Shown here piece after piece: positions 33,709-43,228 of a stretch of 64,000 nucleotides of DNA. Below the pieces are notes generated by a model. That model saw nothing but the letters and a program-made list of their open reading frames with translations. It had not been told where the DNA came from and ran no database searches. The stretch is taken from the NCBI GenBank assembly GCA_019638625.1, contig JAHBTK010000001.1, positions 549,434 through 613,433 on the forward strand, given 5' to 3'. A program made the translations under genes and the position numbers. Numbering within the stretch: position 1 is the first letter of the stretch; each line of letters begins with the position of its first letter. This stretch comes from Chitinophagaceae bacterium. Lineage in GTDB: Bacteria > Bacteroidota > Bacteroidia > Chitinophagales > Chitinophagaceae.

Positions 33709-36213
33709 CTATTGATTTACTTTGTCCCGCCTTTGCATTGCGATATGCTTGATGGCGAGTTCTACATTGCCGTCCAGTTCAGCAGCAAGCTGCATCACTT
33801 CCATTTTTTCGGTTTCTTCGGTCGTGTATGCGAGGTATTCCTCCAAACTAACTTCGGTGGCATAGACTGCCGAGTGCGTACCACCTAAGCCAATCCAAAC
33901 CTCTTTGTAAAGTCGGCTTGCATCGTTGTTCATATTGATAGAAAGCACTTGTCCTTTCTCTTTATCCGTAAGCCCCAACATCGCCTGTATGTCATCGAAT
34001 TTGTTCATATACTTGCGTTGGTCTAAGAGGATTTTACAGTCGGAGTTATTGATGATACTTTCTTTCACGATGGGCGATTGAATGATGTCATCGACCTCTT
34101 GCGTTACGACAATTGCTTCTCCGAAGAATTTGCGGACGGTCTTAAACAAATACTTGATGTATTCTGCCATTCCTTCTTTGGCAATCGCTTTCCACGCTTC
34201 TTCAATCAGGATGAGCTTGCGAATACCTTTGAGCCTACGCATCTTGTTGATAAAAACCTCCATAATGATGATGGTAACTATGGGAAAGAGGATTTTGTGG
34301 TCTTTAATCGCATCAATTTCAAACACGATAAAGCGTTTGGAAAGCAGGTCTAACTGCTTGTTGGAGTTGAGCAGGTAATCATATTCGCCACCCTTGTAAT
34401 AGGGTTCGAGTACGTTCAGGAAATTGGCAATGTCAAAGTCCTTTTCCCTGACCTGCTTTTCCTCCAATACCTTACGGTAGTCGCCTTTCACATACTCATA
34501 GAAACCGTTGAATGACGGGTACACATCTTCCGTCTTGATACGCTCGATATAACCGCTTACCGCATTGGAAAGGGCAACTTCTTCAGAACGGGTTGGCGGC
34601 TCATCATCACGTTTCCATAAGGTCAGTATCAAAGTCTTGATACTTTCCCTCTTCTCAATGTCGAACACACCATCATCTGTATAGAAAGGGTTAAAGGCAA
34701 TCGGGTTATCTTCGGTATAAGTGAAGTAAACACCGTCTTCGCCTTTGGTCTTTCCTTTGATGAGTTCGCATAAACCCTGATAAGAATTACCCGTATCTAC
34801 CAATAGTACGTGTGCGCCCTGTTCGTAATACTGACGTACCATATGGTTTGTGAAAAACGACTTGCCCGAACCTGACGGACCAAGTATGAACTTGTTCCGG
34901 TTCGTGATGATACCACGCTTCATAGGCAGGTCGGAAATATCCAAATGGATAGGTTTTCCTGTAAGCCTGTCAGCCATCTTGATACCGAACGGCGAGGGCG
35001 AATTGTGGTAGTTGGTTTCTTCGGTAAAGAAGCACAACGCAGGTTCAATAAAAGTGTAAAAACTTTCCTCGCTCGGAAAGTCGCCCGCATTGCCCGGCAT
35101 ACCTGCCCAGTACAATGTGGCTACGTCCGTAGTGTTGTGACGAGGCTTACACTCCATCAGTGCCAACGCACTACCGCAATCGTTCTTTAACTGTTTCAGT
35201 TCCGCAGGGTCTTCCGACCACGCCATTATGTTGAAGTGCGCACGGATTGAAGAAAGCCCGAAGCTGTGCGCTTCGTTCAGGTACTTTTCAATCCACTCTT
35301 TGTTGATTTGGTTGGCACGGCTGTACCTTGCCAGTGAGTGCATATTACGGGCGGACTTCTCAAACTTTTGCAGGTTGTCTTCGCTGTTATCCAAAAACAA
35401 ATACTGGTTGTAGATGTGGTTGCAGCTTAACAACAAGCCCACTGGTGCAGCGAATGACAGGCGGCAGTCGCTACGGTCGGTAGATAGCTTTTCAAAACGG
35501 GTATCTGCCGATACCGTTCCGGGCAGGTCGTCCGTATCGGAAAGCGTATGCAGGCTCAATCTTTTGTTTCCGATGCGCACCTCTTCGGTTCCGAGTGCGA
35601 TGTCCTGCATTGGTGTTGCGGCTTGCCTCGATAACGTGAGATACTGCTCCAGTAATCCCTGCGTATCTTCCGTGCCGATAATGTCCTCTTCGGTCAAACG
35701 CCGCAGGCTCACAAAACCGCTATCGTTTACGATACGTTCAAACTGGGCGACCGCCTCCATAAAACGGTGTATCGTTTCCTTGTTCCTGATTTCCTTTGGT
35801 ATCAGTGTACCTTTGCAAAGCGAACTGAAGTTGCTTTGCATCCGCATTCTTTCCTTTGTGGTCTTTGTCAGGAACAGGTAGCAATAATGGTTCAGGAACG
35901 GTCGCTCGTTGAAATGGCGTTGATAAGACTTCGATAAAAAGCTCTGGTCTTCGATTGCCAAATCAGGTACGTAGCTTTCCTTGATGTACCAATCCTGTTT
36001 GTGAATGACCGTAAAATCAGGCAGGGTTTTGATTGCTTTGTGCCAGGCGGAATGTATGGCTTCGTATTCCGCAGAAGCGACCGTGAACAGTTCCGGCAAG
36101 CGCACTTCAAAGCAGGCGGTAATATCCGCATCTTTGGATAAGATGCAGTTGTTCTCTACTGCCAACAAAGGAAATTTGTTTTCCAGTGTGGTGGTCTTTG
36201 CTACATTTCTCAT
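33709..36213 (-). CDS. traG: TraG, VirB4-like conjugation ATPase
   Basis: 834 residues. The first 400 residues form the VirB4-type N-domain. The ATPase domain has Walker A GPSGSGKSFF near residue 447 and Walker B LILIEEAWKAIA near 670, followed by the VVTQEVDDI motif. It powers assembly of the transfer channel at the inner membrane. It overlaps traF by four bases (ATGA). It is the longest and best conserved gene of the operon. Confidence 0.93.
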   Translation of the reverse strand: MRNVAKTTTLENKFPLLAVENNCILSKDADITACFEVRLPELFTVASAEYEAIHSAWHKAIKTLPDFTVIHKQDWYIKESYVPDLAIEDQSFLSKSYQRHFNERPFLNHYCYLFLTKTTKERMRMQSNFSSLCKGTLIPKEIRNKETIHRFMEAVAQFERIVNDSGFVSLRRLTEEDIIGTEDTQGLLEQYLTLSRQAATPMQDIALGTEEVRIGNKRLSLHTLSDTDDLPGTVSADTRFEKLSTDRSDCRLSFAAPVGLLLSCNHIYNQYLFLDNSEDNLQKFEKSARNMHSLARYSRANQINKEWIEKYLNEAHSFGLSSIRAHFNIMAWSEDPAELKQLKNDCGSALALMECKPRHNTTDVATLYWAGMPGNAGDFPSEESFYTFIEPALCFFTEETNYHNSPSPFGIKMADRLTGKPIHLDISDLPMKRGIITNRNKFILGPSGSGKSFFTNHMVRQYYEQGAHVLLVDTGNSYQGLCELIKGKTKGEDGVYFTYTEDNPIAFNPFYTDDGVFDIEKRESIKTLILTLWKRDDEPPTRSEEVALSNAVSGYIERIKTEDVYPSFNGFYEYVKGDYRKVLEEKQVREKDFDIANFLNVLEPYYKGGEYDYLLNSNKQLDLLSKRFIVFEIDAIKDHKILFPIVTIIIMEVFINKMRRLKGIRKLILIEEAWKAIAKEGMAEYIKYLFKTVRKFFGEAIVVTQEVDDIIQSPIVKESIINNSDCKILLDQRKYMNKFDDIQAMLGLTDKEKGQVLSINMNNDASRLYKEVWIGLGGTHSAVYATEVSLEEYLAYTTEETEKMEVMQLAAELDGNVELAIKHIAMQRRDKVNQ

Positions 36214-36539
36214 ACGGCATTCTGTTTAGGTGTGAATTTTAAATAGCGGTGTACAGGCTTGCGGCAGATGATGTAGCGGGGATGCCTTTTATTGGCTGCA
36301 ATTTTCATTAGCCCGTGTTCGCCGTACTTCCTGTTCAGCGAAAAGGTCTGCCATATAATGAGCGAAGCACCGCCTGCTCCGAGGAACAGGCAGATGTAAG
36401 AGTTTACGCCTGCCATATACAGTATCATCACGAGGATAAGCGTACCGAGCAGCCCACCTGCGAAAATGAACAGGTATTGCGCTTTCAGCCCTTTAAATTC
36501 CACCGTCCTGCCGATGCCTTTGTTGATATTGTAATTCAT
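36210..36539 (-). CDS. traF: Conjugative transposon protein TraF (DUF4133)
   Basis: 109 residues from ATG 36539 (MNYNINKGIGRTVEFKGLKAQYL), the family opening. Two TM helices (YLFIFAGGLLGTLILVMILYM and YICLFLGAGGASLIIWQ) then a basic tail with RPKYI-like residues (RHPRYIICRKPVHRYL). It resembles VirB3. Its stop overlaps the traG start by four bases. Confidence 0.87.
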   Translation of the reverse strand: MNYNINKGIGRTVEFKGLKAQYLFIFAGGLLGTLILVMILYMAGVNSYICLFLGAGGASLIIWQTFSLNRKYGEHGLMKIAANKRHPRYIICRKPVHRYLKFTPKQNAV

Positions 36540-36550
36540 AAGGCAACGGA

Positions 36551-36856
36551 TTAAAGGAAGAATGAACGCAGGATAGTAGCGGCAACTATCAAGAAGATAC
36601 ACGCACCAAACCACGAAGCTGCGGTCTTACTCGTGTCAGGGTCGCCGGAACTGAATTTGTTGTACACCTTAACGCCCCCGATTAAGCCCACGACCGCACC
36701 GATGGCATAAATGAGCTGTGTTGCGGGGTCGAAATAAGAAGTTACCATTTGGGTAGCCTCGTTGATACCTGCCGAGCCGTTTCCCTGTGCGAACGCACCA
36801 ATTCCTGACAGCATTGCCACGGCTGCCAGCAAAACTTTTTTTCTCTGTTTTTCCAT
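36551..36856 (-). CDS. traE: Conjugative transposon protein TraE (DUF4134)
   Basis: 101 residues: signal peptide (MEKQRKKVLLAAVAMLSGIGAFAQ), then two TM helices (QLIYAIGAVVGLIGGVKVYNKF and WFGACIFLIVAATILRSFFL) around a GDPDTSKTAASW loop. This is DUF4134, a VirB2-like pilin candidate. It is the first gene of the leftward tra operon; array B lies 93-132 bp before its ATG. Confidence 0.88.
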   Translation of the reverse strand: MEKQRKKVLLAAVAMLSGIGAFAQGNGSAGINEATQMVTSYFDPATQLIYAIGAVVGLIGGVKVYNKFSSGDPDTSKTAASWFGACIFLIVAATILRSFFL

Positions 36857-36948
36857 AATTGAAACACATTAATTTGTTACTGTTTATCCCGCACCTTGCG
36901 AGCTTTCGGGACAAATGTCTTGTGGAAAAAGAGGCGCTACCGTAAAGT

Positions 36949-36988
36949 GGCAGTCAGAGGAAGTGTTTGGCTGTGAGTGGCGAGATAT
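36949..36988 (+). promoter_or_regulatory. 10-bp-phased direct-repeat array B (tra operon promoter)
   Basis: Four 10-bp units in register start at 36949, 36959, 36969 and 36979, each beginning GG; the second is GGAAGTGTTT, one base from the GGCAGTGTTT unit of the other arrays. The array is on the strand opposite to traE and about 90 bp ahead of it. Between array and start the minus strand has ACATTTG (36911-36917), a possible -7 remnant. Confidence 0.6.
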
Positions 36989-37060
36989 GAAACCAAATTT
37001 GCCAACTGAAGCGATATTAAGTTGATGAATATCACATCATTTACATTCATATTTTTTGCT

Positions 37061-37089
37061 TACATTTGAATTATTTAGACAAGTCTTAA
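37061..37089 (+). promoter_or_regulatory. Promoter and operator of the XRE gene
   Basis: TACATTTG (37061-37068) matches the -7 consensus. Just after it lies the imperfect palindrome TTTAGACAAGTCTTAA (37074-37089), whose arms differ at one base, ending 9 nt before the ATG. The right half AAGTCTTAA occurs again exactly at 37408-37416, ahead of the SIR2 gene. Likely binding sites of the XRE protein. Confidence 0.5.
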
Positions 37090-37098
37090 TAATTCAAG

Positions 37099-37383
37099 AT
37101 GGCACTCGGAAAAAGGATAAAGGAAGTAAGAGAAAGTAAAGGATTACTTCTTAGAGAAGTCGGCGCAGCACTGGAATTAGATAACGCTTTTATCAGCAAG
37201 ATAGAGAACGAAGAAAAGCTAATACCGAGGAAACATTTGGAAAATCTTTCGGGATTTCTGAACCTGCCATTAGAAGAACTTTTGGTTTTATGGCTATCCG
37301 ACAAGATAAAAGGGCTTATCGATAATAATGAAATTGGAATAAAGGCATTAAAAAATGTTTTAAACGAGCTTAAAGGCAAATGA
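37099..37383 (+). CDS. XRE family HTH regulator
   Basis: 94 residues. The HTH (RIKEVRESKGLLLREVGAALELDNAFISKIENEEKLIPRKHLENLSGFLNL, residues 6-56) is a standard Cro/CI-type domain; the C-terminus is a short helical tail. It is the first gene of the XRE-SIR2-HerA group, 80 bp ahead of the SIR2 gene. It probably represses itself and the defence genes. The region is markedly AT-rich relative to the tra genes on either side. Confidence 0.85.
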   Translation: MALGKRIKEVRESKGLLLREVGAALELDNAFISKIENEEKLIPRKHLENLSGFLNLPLEELLVLWLSDKIKGLIDNNEIGIKALKNVLNELKGK

Positions 37384-37462
37384 GAATGTAGCGGCAGTGT
37401 GTTTTGAAAGTCTTAAACTAACTGTTTGGTATAAACTTAAATAAATATAAAAGTATGTGCGT

Positions 37463-38668
37463 ATGAAGTATATTTTACTCAATAATAATAGTTCTGTTGC
37501 CTATGATGATAGTGAAGCAGACGACGTAAAGGTTTATATAGACGGTAAACTTCACGATTTTAAAGACAGCACAGAGAATAGAGTTGATTATGCTATTGCA
37601 ACAAAACGGAATAAATATTCACAAACTCTAAATAATCAGTTTGAGAATTTGCTTCTTTTAACAGGCGCAGGTTCTTCCATAGGTTGGGGCAAAGATGGTA
37701 AATTAGGAAAGTCGATGGCTAATCTATGGGACGACGCTGAAGCTCTCTTAACATCTGAAGTTTTTGAAAAGTTACTTGAAACAATCGGCTACGATGAAAA
37801 GTGGGAAGACGGTTCAATAGTCAAGAATTTGGAAAAAGTTCTTTCTATGGCTACTCCTGCAATTCCTTATGTGCCTAAAGCTGATATTGATATCGAGGAT
37901 TGTGTGAACAAGATTAAAGATTTTATCAAAGAAGCCTGTCAGTTAAGCCTGCCTGACAACTCGGCACATACATTATTGCTTAATAAAATAACAAAACGTA
38001 AGGTCACTCTACCTCGATTTAAATTGTTCACGTTGAACTACGATATGATGTTTGAACAAGCAGCGTGTGAAAGCAATTTTGTTGTTGTTGACGGTTTTTC
38101 ATTTTCACAACCAAGAATTTTTAGCGGGCGTAATTATGACTATGATATTGTTTCCAGAAATCAAAGCAGAGTTAAAGAGGAGGACAATTTCATTCAAAAA
38201 GTTTTCCACCTGTATAAATTACACGGTTCTGTTAATTGGGAAAAGCAAGACAATAAAATCATACAAAAAGAAAATCCTGATAATCCGTTGATGATATACC
38301 CACATCAGTCTAAATATGAGAGTTCTTATGAACAGCCATATTTCGAGATGATGTCACGGTTCCAGGCTAATCTCCGCAAGGATAATGTTTTTCTAATAAC
38401 GATGGGGTTTAGTTTCGGAGATAAGCATATCGTTACTGCCATTGTAGAAGCTCTTGAACAAAATCCAAGTTTCCAATTGATGATTATTAATCGGGGAATA
38501 GATGAAACCAACGAAAACCTGAAACCCTTTATTGAGGCTTCAAAGAAATATTCCAACTTAAGTATTGTTTCTGAAACTTTTGAAGATTTCGCCAAAAACT
38601 ATCCTGATTTAAAATCTTACAATCAGGAGGATACAAGACAAATAGTAATTAATATTCCCAATACCTAA
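37463..38668 (+). CDS. SIR2-like NADase-type defence protein
   Basis: 401 residues from ATG 37463; a GTG six bases earlier is an alternative. The SIR2_2-type domain shows the nucleotide loop TGAGSSIGWG (Gly68-Ser72), LNYD (191-194) and the catalytic His254 in YKLHGSVNW, then MGFSFGDKHI near residue 314. In defence systems such domains deplete NAD+ on phage infection. It is followed two bases later by a HerA ATPase; SIR2-HerA pairs are a known anti-phage system in which the two form a large complex. Confidence 0.88.
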   Translation: MKYILLNNNSSVAYDDSEADDVKVYIDGKLHDFKDSTENRVDYAIATKRNKYSQTLNNQFENLLLLTGAGSSIGWGKDGKLGKSMANLWDDAEALLTSEVFEKLLETIGYDEKWEDGSIVKNLEKVLSMATPAIPYVPKADIDIEDCVNKIKDFIKEACQLSLPDNSAHTLLLNKITKRKVTLPRFKLFTLNYDMMFEQAACESNFVVVDGFSFSQPRIFSGRNYDYDIVSRNQSRVKEEDNFIQKVFHLYKLHGSVNWEKQDNKIIQKENPDNPLMIYPHQSKYESSYEQPYFEMMSRFQANLRKDNVFLITMGFSFGDKHIVTAIVEALEQNPSFQLMIINRGIDETNENLKPFIEASKKYSNLSIVSETFEDFAKNYPDLKSYNQEDTRQIVINIPNT

Positions 38669-38670
38669 CT

Positions 38671-40425
38671 ATGAGCAATAGCCCTTTTAATCACAGTCAT
38701 TTTCTTGGCTATATAAATTTTGTATCCCCTGCCTTTGTTAAAGTGCATTTTCCATCCTCTGTTTTGATGAAAACATTTGTACATCACGCAGAAGTCTTGC
38801 GTGGTGGACTTGTCGGTAATTATATTGTTATTGAGGGGGAAGACAAAGGATTTTTGGGTAAAATGTTAGAAATATCTTTACCTGAAAAAGAACGATTAGA
38901 ATTAAGCGAAAGAACCTTTTCAACTAAGGCGTTTCATCCCGTAGGCAGAATTGAAATTCTCTTATCATTTGACTTGTTTAATCCAAGTAAAATAGAAAAA
39001 GGGATAAATAGTTTACCCCTTATAGGTTCTAAAGTTTTTATTTGTTCATCGGAATTTCTTTCTACTCATTTTAAAACTTTTGGAATTAAACCAGAGAACA
39101 TTGAACATTCGCCAACATTTAGAATGGGTAATCTAATTTATGACAAAAATGCCCCAGTAGATATATCTCTTCAGGCTATTTTCAGTCGCCACTGTGCAGT
39201 AGTTGGAACCACTGGTGGAGGTAAAAGTTATACCATCAGCAAGTTTTTGGAGGGAGTAATAGAAACAGGAGCGAAAGCAATTATTTTAGACCCAACGGGA
39301 GAGTATTCTACATTCGACACACATCCAAAAGTTACACATTCCATTCTTATTTCGGAAAGTTATTTTCCTTATCAAAACTTAACTATAAATGATTTATTTG
39401 TCCTGTTCAGACCATCTGGACAGGTTCAGCAACCCGTTTTACTGGAAGCAATAAAATCTTTGAAAGTAGCCCATTGTTTAATGAGTAATATTCCCAATAA
39501 CGGGCATAATAATGATGGAACTAATGACAGCTTTACATTCCGGGGGCAACAAGTAATATTAAATAATGGATTAGTTGTGAAGCAAGGAAATTTGACTGCC
39601 GCTTACAATAATGCCTACTTTACTTATAAAGCGATAGTCGAAGATTTCTCTATAAACAATTTTGGTATTAACCTGCTTCACAGACAAATCGGTAGTGATT
39701 GTTTTCAGATATTCAACGACCGTTGGGCAGCTAATAGAGATGAAAGGAATTACGGCAATGCGACAAGTTTGATAATGCGTGTCAACAATGTCATATCTGA
39801 CAACGACTACTCCGGAATGTTTGGATTTAATGCACCGACGACGAATAATCTAATCACAAAAATAAATGAGTTTTTAGATAATCCTGATTTAAACGTCTTA
39901 AGAATTGGATTTGAGAACGTACCATACAATTTTCAGGTTAGGGAGATTTTAGCAAATTCATTGGGTAGATATTTATTGAATAAAGCACGAACAAACGCTT
40001 TTAGAGAAAAGCCATTGATACTATGTGTAGATGAGGCACATCAGTTCCTAAATAAAAAGGTCAAGGATGAATATTTTGAAAGTACAGAATTAAATGCTTT
40101 TGATAATATTGCCAAAGAAAGCCGTAAATATGGATTGTTTTTATGCTTATCAACACAAATGCCGAGAGATATTCCAGTTGGCACACTTAGTCAGATGGGA
40201 ACATTTATTACTCATAGATTGATTAACTATCAAGATAAAGAAGCAATAGCCAGTGCTTGCTCAACAGCGAATAAAGAAACACTTTCTTTTTTGCCTTCGT
40301 TGGGTTCCGGCGAAGCAATTATAATGGGCGTTGATTTTCCAATGCCTATATCGGTCAAAGTAGATTTACCCAAAACGACACCAAAATTTGATACTCCAAA
40401 ATTTACAAAAATAGCAGGAGCATAA
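38671..40425 (+). CDS. HerA-like ATPase (DUF87)
   Basis: 584 residues: an N-terminal HAS-barrel-like region (about 1-150), Walker A GTTGGGKSYT (179-188) followed by ILDPTGEYSTF, Walker B LILCVDEAHQF (about 448-458) and a C-terminal arginine-finger region (THRLINYQDKEAI). HerA proteins are hexameric DNA translocases. Two bases after the SIR2 gene; the pair matches the SIR2-HerA defence architecture. The HerA ring is expected to scaffold the SIR2 effector. Confidence 0.9.
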   Translation: MSNSPFNHSHFLGYINFVSPAFVKVHFPSSVLMKTFVHHAEVLRGGLVGNYIVIEGEDKGFLGKMLEISLPEKERLELSERTFSTKAFHPVGRIEILLSFDLFNPSKIEKGINSLPLIGSKVFICSSEFLSTHFKTFGIKPENIEHSPTFRMGNLIYDKNAPVDISLQAIFSRHCAVVGTTGGGKSYTISKFLEGVIETGAKAIILDPTGEYSTFDTHPKVTHSILISESYFPYQNLTINDLFVLFRPSGQVQQPVLLEAIKSLKVAHCLMSNIPNNGHNNDGTNDSFTFRGQQVILNNGLVVKQGNLTAAYNNAYFTYKAIVEDFSINNFGINLLHRQIGSDCFQIFNDRWAANRDERNYGNATSLIMRVNNVISDNDYSGMFGFNAPTTNNLITKINEFLDNPDLNVLRIGFENVPYNFQVREILANSLGRYLLNKARTNAFREKPLILCVDEAHQFLNKKVKDEYFESTELNAFDNIAKESRKYGLFLCLSTQMPRDIPVGTLSQMGTFITHRLINYQDKEAIASACSTANKETLSFLPSLGSGEAIIMGVDFPMPISVKVDLPKTTPKFDTPKFTKIAGA

Positions 40426-40495
40426 AAATATAGTTCCAGTATTTAAAAAACGCCAAACTTTTTACGGTCTGACGTTCGGTTATCGGTGCGCCGAT

Positions 40496-41296
40496 TTACA
40501 TTTTTCTACCTTTCGGTTTACCTTTCTTTGGTTGGGTTCGCTGTTGTTTTTCGGTAGTATTTTGCAGGTTCTTTTCTTCTTTCTTGTTGCTTTTTATCAA
40601 ACCAACAAGAAAGGTTTTTTCCCAGGGTATCTGCTTCGCTTCAAACTGCAATTTCAAGCCCTGCTTTGCCAGTCCGTGTGTCAATTCAAATCCGTAGTGC
40701 CTGTTCCATCCAATCCTGTCAAGCAGTCTTTCGGAGGGAAATTGCACAGCAATTAAATCTTTGGGAAGCTCTTTGATAGTGCGGTAATCCGGTTCCTGAA
40801 ATTCGTGTGTTTTCGGATTGTAGGGAATGGTATAAGTCCTTTTATCTTCATCATAGTAGTTGGCTATATCCGAGAACACAATACCTTTTGAAAGGAAATC
40901 ATCTTTAGGTCGCAGCATATCCATACGAATATCCACATAGAATATATGCCCTGCAATAGCTATCGTTGGCAGCATCCCTTTGTTTACACGCAAATCGTAG
41001 GCTTCTTGGTCAACGATATTATTTGTCGGCTTTATCTCTTCCTTTTTCTGTTGAATACTTACTATCCAGTCAATGTAGCTTTTGGCATCATCTATGTTGT
41101 GCGGTACGGACTTTCTGCCCCCTGACAGCTTGCTATCATCAAGCCCAATAATAAACCCGTGATTAGGGAACTCATCTGAACGGTAAACAATGATGAGATT
41201 ATTAATGTCTTTGCCAACAACATTATTTTTGTGGCTTGCTATGGTATGCCCTTTATATTCCTCGAATATATAATCAGGGTCGTCTTTCTTAATCAT
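40496..41296 (-). CDS. ICE-associated hypothetical protein
   Basis: 266 residues, soluble. The N-terminal half includes a YKGHTIASHKNN strand pair and the middle has MLPTIAIAGHIFYVDIRMDMLRPKDDFLSKGI; a very basic tail (QQRTQPKKGKPKGRKM) suggests nucleic-acid contact. I recognise it only as a gene type found near traD in Bacteroidota ICEs. It is read leftward behind traD, 63 bp away, and is convergent with HerA. Function unknown. Confidence 0.65.
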   Translation of the reverse strand: MIKKDDPDYIFEEYKGHTIASHKNNVVGKDINNLIIVYRSDEFPNHGFIIGLDDSKLSGGRKSVPHNIDDAKSYIDWIVSIQQKKEEIKPTNNIVDQEAYDLRVNKGMLPTIAIAGHIFYVDIRMDMLRPKDDFLSKGIVFSDIANYYDEDKRTYTIPYNPKTHEFQEPDYRTIKELPKDLIAVQFPSERLLDRIGWNRHYGFELTHGLAKQGLKLQFEAKQIPWEKTFLVGLIKSNKKEEKNLQNTTEKQQRTQPKKGKPKGRKM

Positions 41297-41359
41297 ATCT
41301 GTACTGTTTGTTTTTATCAGGCTGCAACGCCTTTAAAAAGACAAAAGGGAGCCGTCTTT

Positions 41360-42001
41360 TCAGACAAACTCCCCAATGTCAAAATCACTCAAATCACTTT
41401 TCCGCAAGGTGGAAGAACTGTTGTCCGTTTCAGCCGAAAGTGTGCTATCCAAAAGCTCGGCAATTTTTCGGGAAGCACCGGCTATGGAATTTTCCAGTAG
41501 GCTGAATAATTCAGTTCCCTGTAATTTCTGAACTATGGCTACCGCTGTTTCCTTTTGAGCCTGTTCCAAATTCTCTTTTTGGAGCAACGCCCCTACGGAG
41601 CTTAGTTCGTCGAAGGTAACCCCTTGGGCAAGACTGTCATCGCCACCGGATATTCCGTACCTGTTCCATTCTTCTTCCTCTTCTTCCAAATCAGGCATAT
41701 TGCTGAAAACTTCGTCCAGTTCTTCCTGCGGAATTTGCTTACCGACGATTTCGTTCTCGTCGTATTCGATGTCTAAATTATCGGGGTTTACTTCCGGTTC
41801 CGTTATTTGGCTTTCATTGGCAGCGTTTGGCACTGAATGGCTTTTTACTGGCTTGGGCTGTCCCATAATATCGGGTAGGTTCGGGTTTACTTTTTCCTGC
41901 ATAGTCTTTCGCTCCGACCTTTTTTTAATGACAATCTTGTCCTGCAAAAGCAGGGCAATGACTATCAGCAGGCAAATCACAATTACTATCTCCATAATCA
42001 A
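41360..42001 (-). CDS. traD: TraD-like conjugal transfer protein
   Basis: 213 residues: one N-terminal TM helix (EIVIVICLLIVIALLLQD), a long acidic disordered middle (EEEEEEW near residue 110) and a helical C-terminus (VTFDELSSVGALLQKENLEQAQKETAVAIVQKLQGTELF). This layout is that of TraD in CTnDOT-type elements. Five bases separate it from traB upstream. Role in transfer not defined. ATG 41995 is an alternative start. Confidence 0.7.
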   Translation of the reverse strand: MIMEIVIVICLLIVIALLLQDKIVIKKRSERKTMQEKVNPNLPDIMGQPKPVKSHSVPNAANESQITEPEVNPDNLDIEYDENEIVGKQIPQEELDEVFSNMPDLEEEEEEWNRYGISGGDDSLAQGVTFDELSSVGALLQKENLEQAQKETAVAIVQKLQGTELFSLLENSIAGASRKIAELLDSTLSAETDNSSSTLRKSDLSDFDIGEFV

Positions 42002-42006
42002 ATGCT

Positions 42007-42456
42007 TTAAAAAATAGGTTTAAACTTTTCGTTGAAATCGTCTGTGATTGCCTTCTCAAACATTTCAAAATGATGTTCCAGTATATTGTCAAGGTAGGCA
42101 TACAGGGGTATCTCATCTTTACCAATAACTTGCACAATACGGGATAACCGTTCGTGGTATTCTTGCCGGATATAAATGCTTTTATCGCCCCGCTTTGTCA
42201 TAGAGTGCGTTTTCAAAAAATGTTCGCCGTAGCTGCCGTCAAGATTTTTCTTGGTGCGGTTACGTTCCTTTTGTACAGGTTTGCTTTGCAGCAATTCTTC
42301 CTGTTTCACTTCTTCCTTTACAGTTTCCTTTTCCGGCTCTTCCGGCAGTTCGGGTGGAAGCTGTAAGCCCTCTTTTTTAACGCCATCCACCATCAGGTTC
42401 ATCATCAACTCTTCGTCGATGTCGGGCGTGACTTTTCTTTTATTATCTTTTTCCAT
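42007..42456 (-). CDS. traB: TraB-like protein (DUF3408)
   Basis: 149 residues. The N-terminal half is charged and flexible (PELPEEPEKETVKEEVKQEELL). The DUF3408 domain is at the C-terminus: SIYIRQEYHERLSRIVQVIGKDEIPLYAYLDNILEHHFE, a ribbon-helix-helix-like fold, so DNA binding is plausible. It sits four bases after the ParA-type gene, an arrangement conserved in these ICEs. Confidence 0.82.
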   Translation of the reverse strand: MEKDNKRKVTPDIDEELMMNLMVDGVKKEGLQLPPELPEEPEKETVKEEVKQEELLQSKPVQKERNRTKKNLDGSYGEHFLKTHSMTKRGDKSIYIRQEYHERLSRIVQVIGKDEIPLYAYLDNILEHHFEMFEKAITDDFNEKFKPIF

Positions 42457-42460
42457 AGGG

Positions 42461-43228
42461 CTATAATTGAATGATTTTTAGAAATTCATTAATGAACAGG
42501 TCTAATTGGCAGGCTTTCATCAAACGTTCATCAGGCGGCAGTACGGTAGAACGGAAAACCGTTTTACTGTCCGCTTCGCTTTCTTTGCGAAAACGGGTGC
42601 TGTTCTTCACTTGGCTTTGCATCAGGCTAAATCCCAATTGCGCTATAAGCTGATTGTACACGTCATATAAGGGTGTGCTTTCCCTGCCGTCTACCTGGTT
42701 CCAAAACAGGTTAATGGTTTCTATGGACGTTTCGCCTTTTTTCATAATCACATCCCGCAAAAGCTGTGTGAATATGAGGGTACTTTCCATCACTACACGG
42801 TCTGCGATAATAGGCGTGAAAATATGGTGCATTCCTGCCAGTGCTTTCAGAATGCCGGGCGTGTTCACAGTTCCGGGCAGGTCGAAGAATACCACATCGA
42901 CCGGAACGGCAGAAGCCATTACATATTCGTGTGCAGCATCCAATACGCTATCTGCTTTATGCTGTGTTATCGGATAGGCTTTCTTGTTGATACTGGTAAA
43001 TTGCTTATACGCCAGTTTTTTCAAAGCCTCATTTTCCATTACCATTGCCAAATCACGGGCTTTCATTTTCATTAAACTATGCTGCGGAAAATCCGCATCA
43101 AATACGGCTACGTTGTAGCCCAACCGATAGTGCATCGTGCTTGCAACAAGCGTGGTAAATGTGCTTTTGCCAACACCGCCTTTTTGAGAAGAAAAGGCAA
43201 CGAACAGAGGTTTCTTTTTTGTGTCCAT
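42461..43228 (-). CDS. traA: ParA-family ATPase (TraA)
   Basis: 255 residues. It begins with the deviant Walker A KGGVGKST (residues 16-23), then VAVFDADFPQHS and the Walker B VVFFDLPGTVN. ParA ATPases move or position DNA; in these ICEs traA-traB-traD form one leftward operon. A long, unusual leader (43229-43650) precedes its ATG, and array C is upstream of that. Confidence 0.88.
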   Translation of the reverse strand: MDTKKKPLFVAFSSQKGGVGKSTFTTLVASTMHYRLGYNVAVFDADFPQHSLMKMKARDLAMVMENEALKKLAYKQFTSINKKAYPITQHKADSVLDAAHEYVMASAVPVDVVFFDLPGTVNTPGILKALAGMHHIFTPIIADRVVMESTLIFTQLLRDVIMKKGETSIETINLFWNQVDGRESTPLYDVYNQLIAQLGFSLMQSQVKNSTRFRKESEADSKTVFRSTVLPPDERLMKACQLDLFINEFLKIIQL

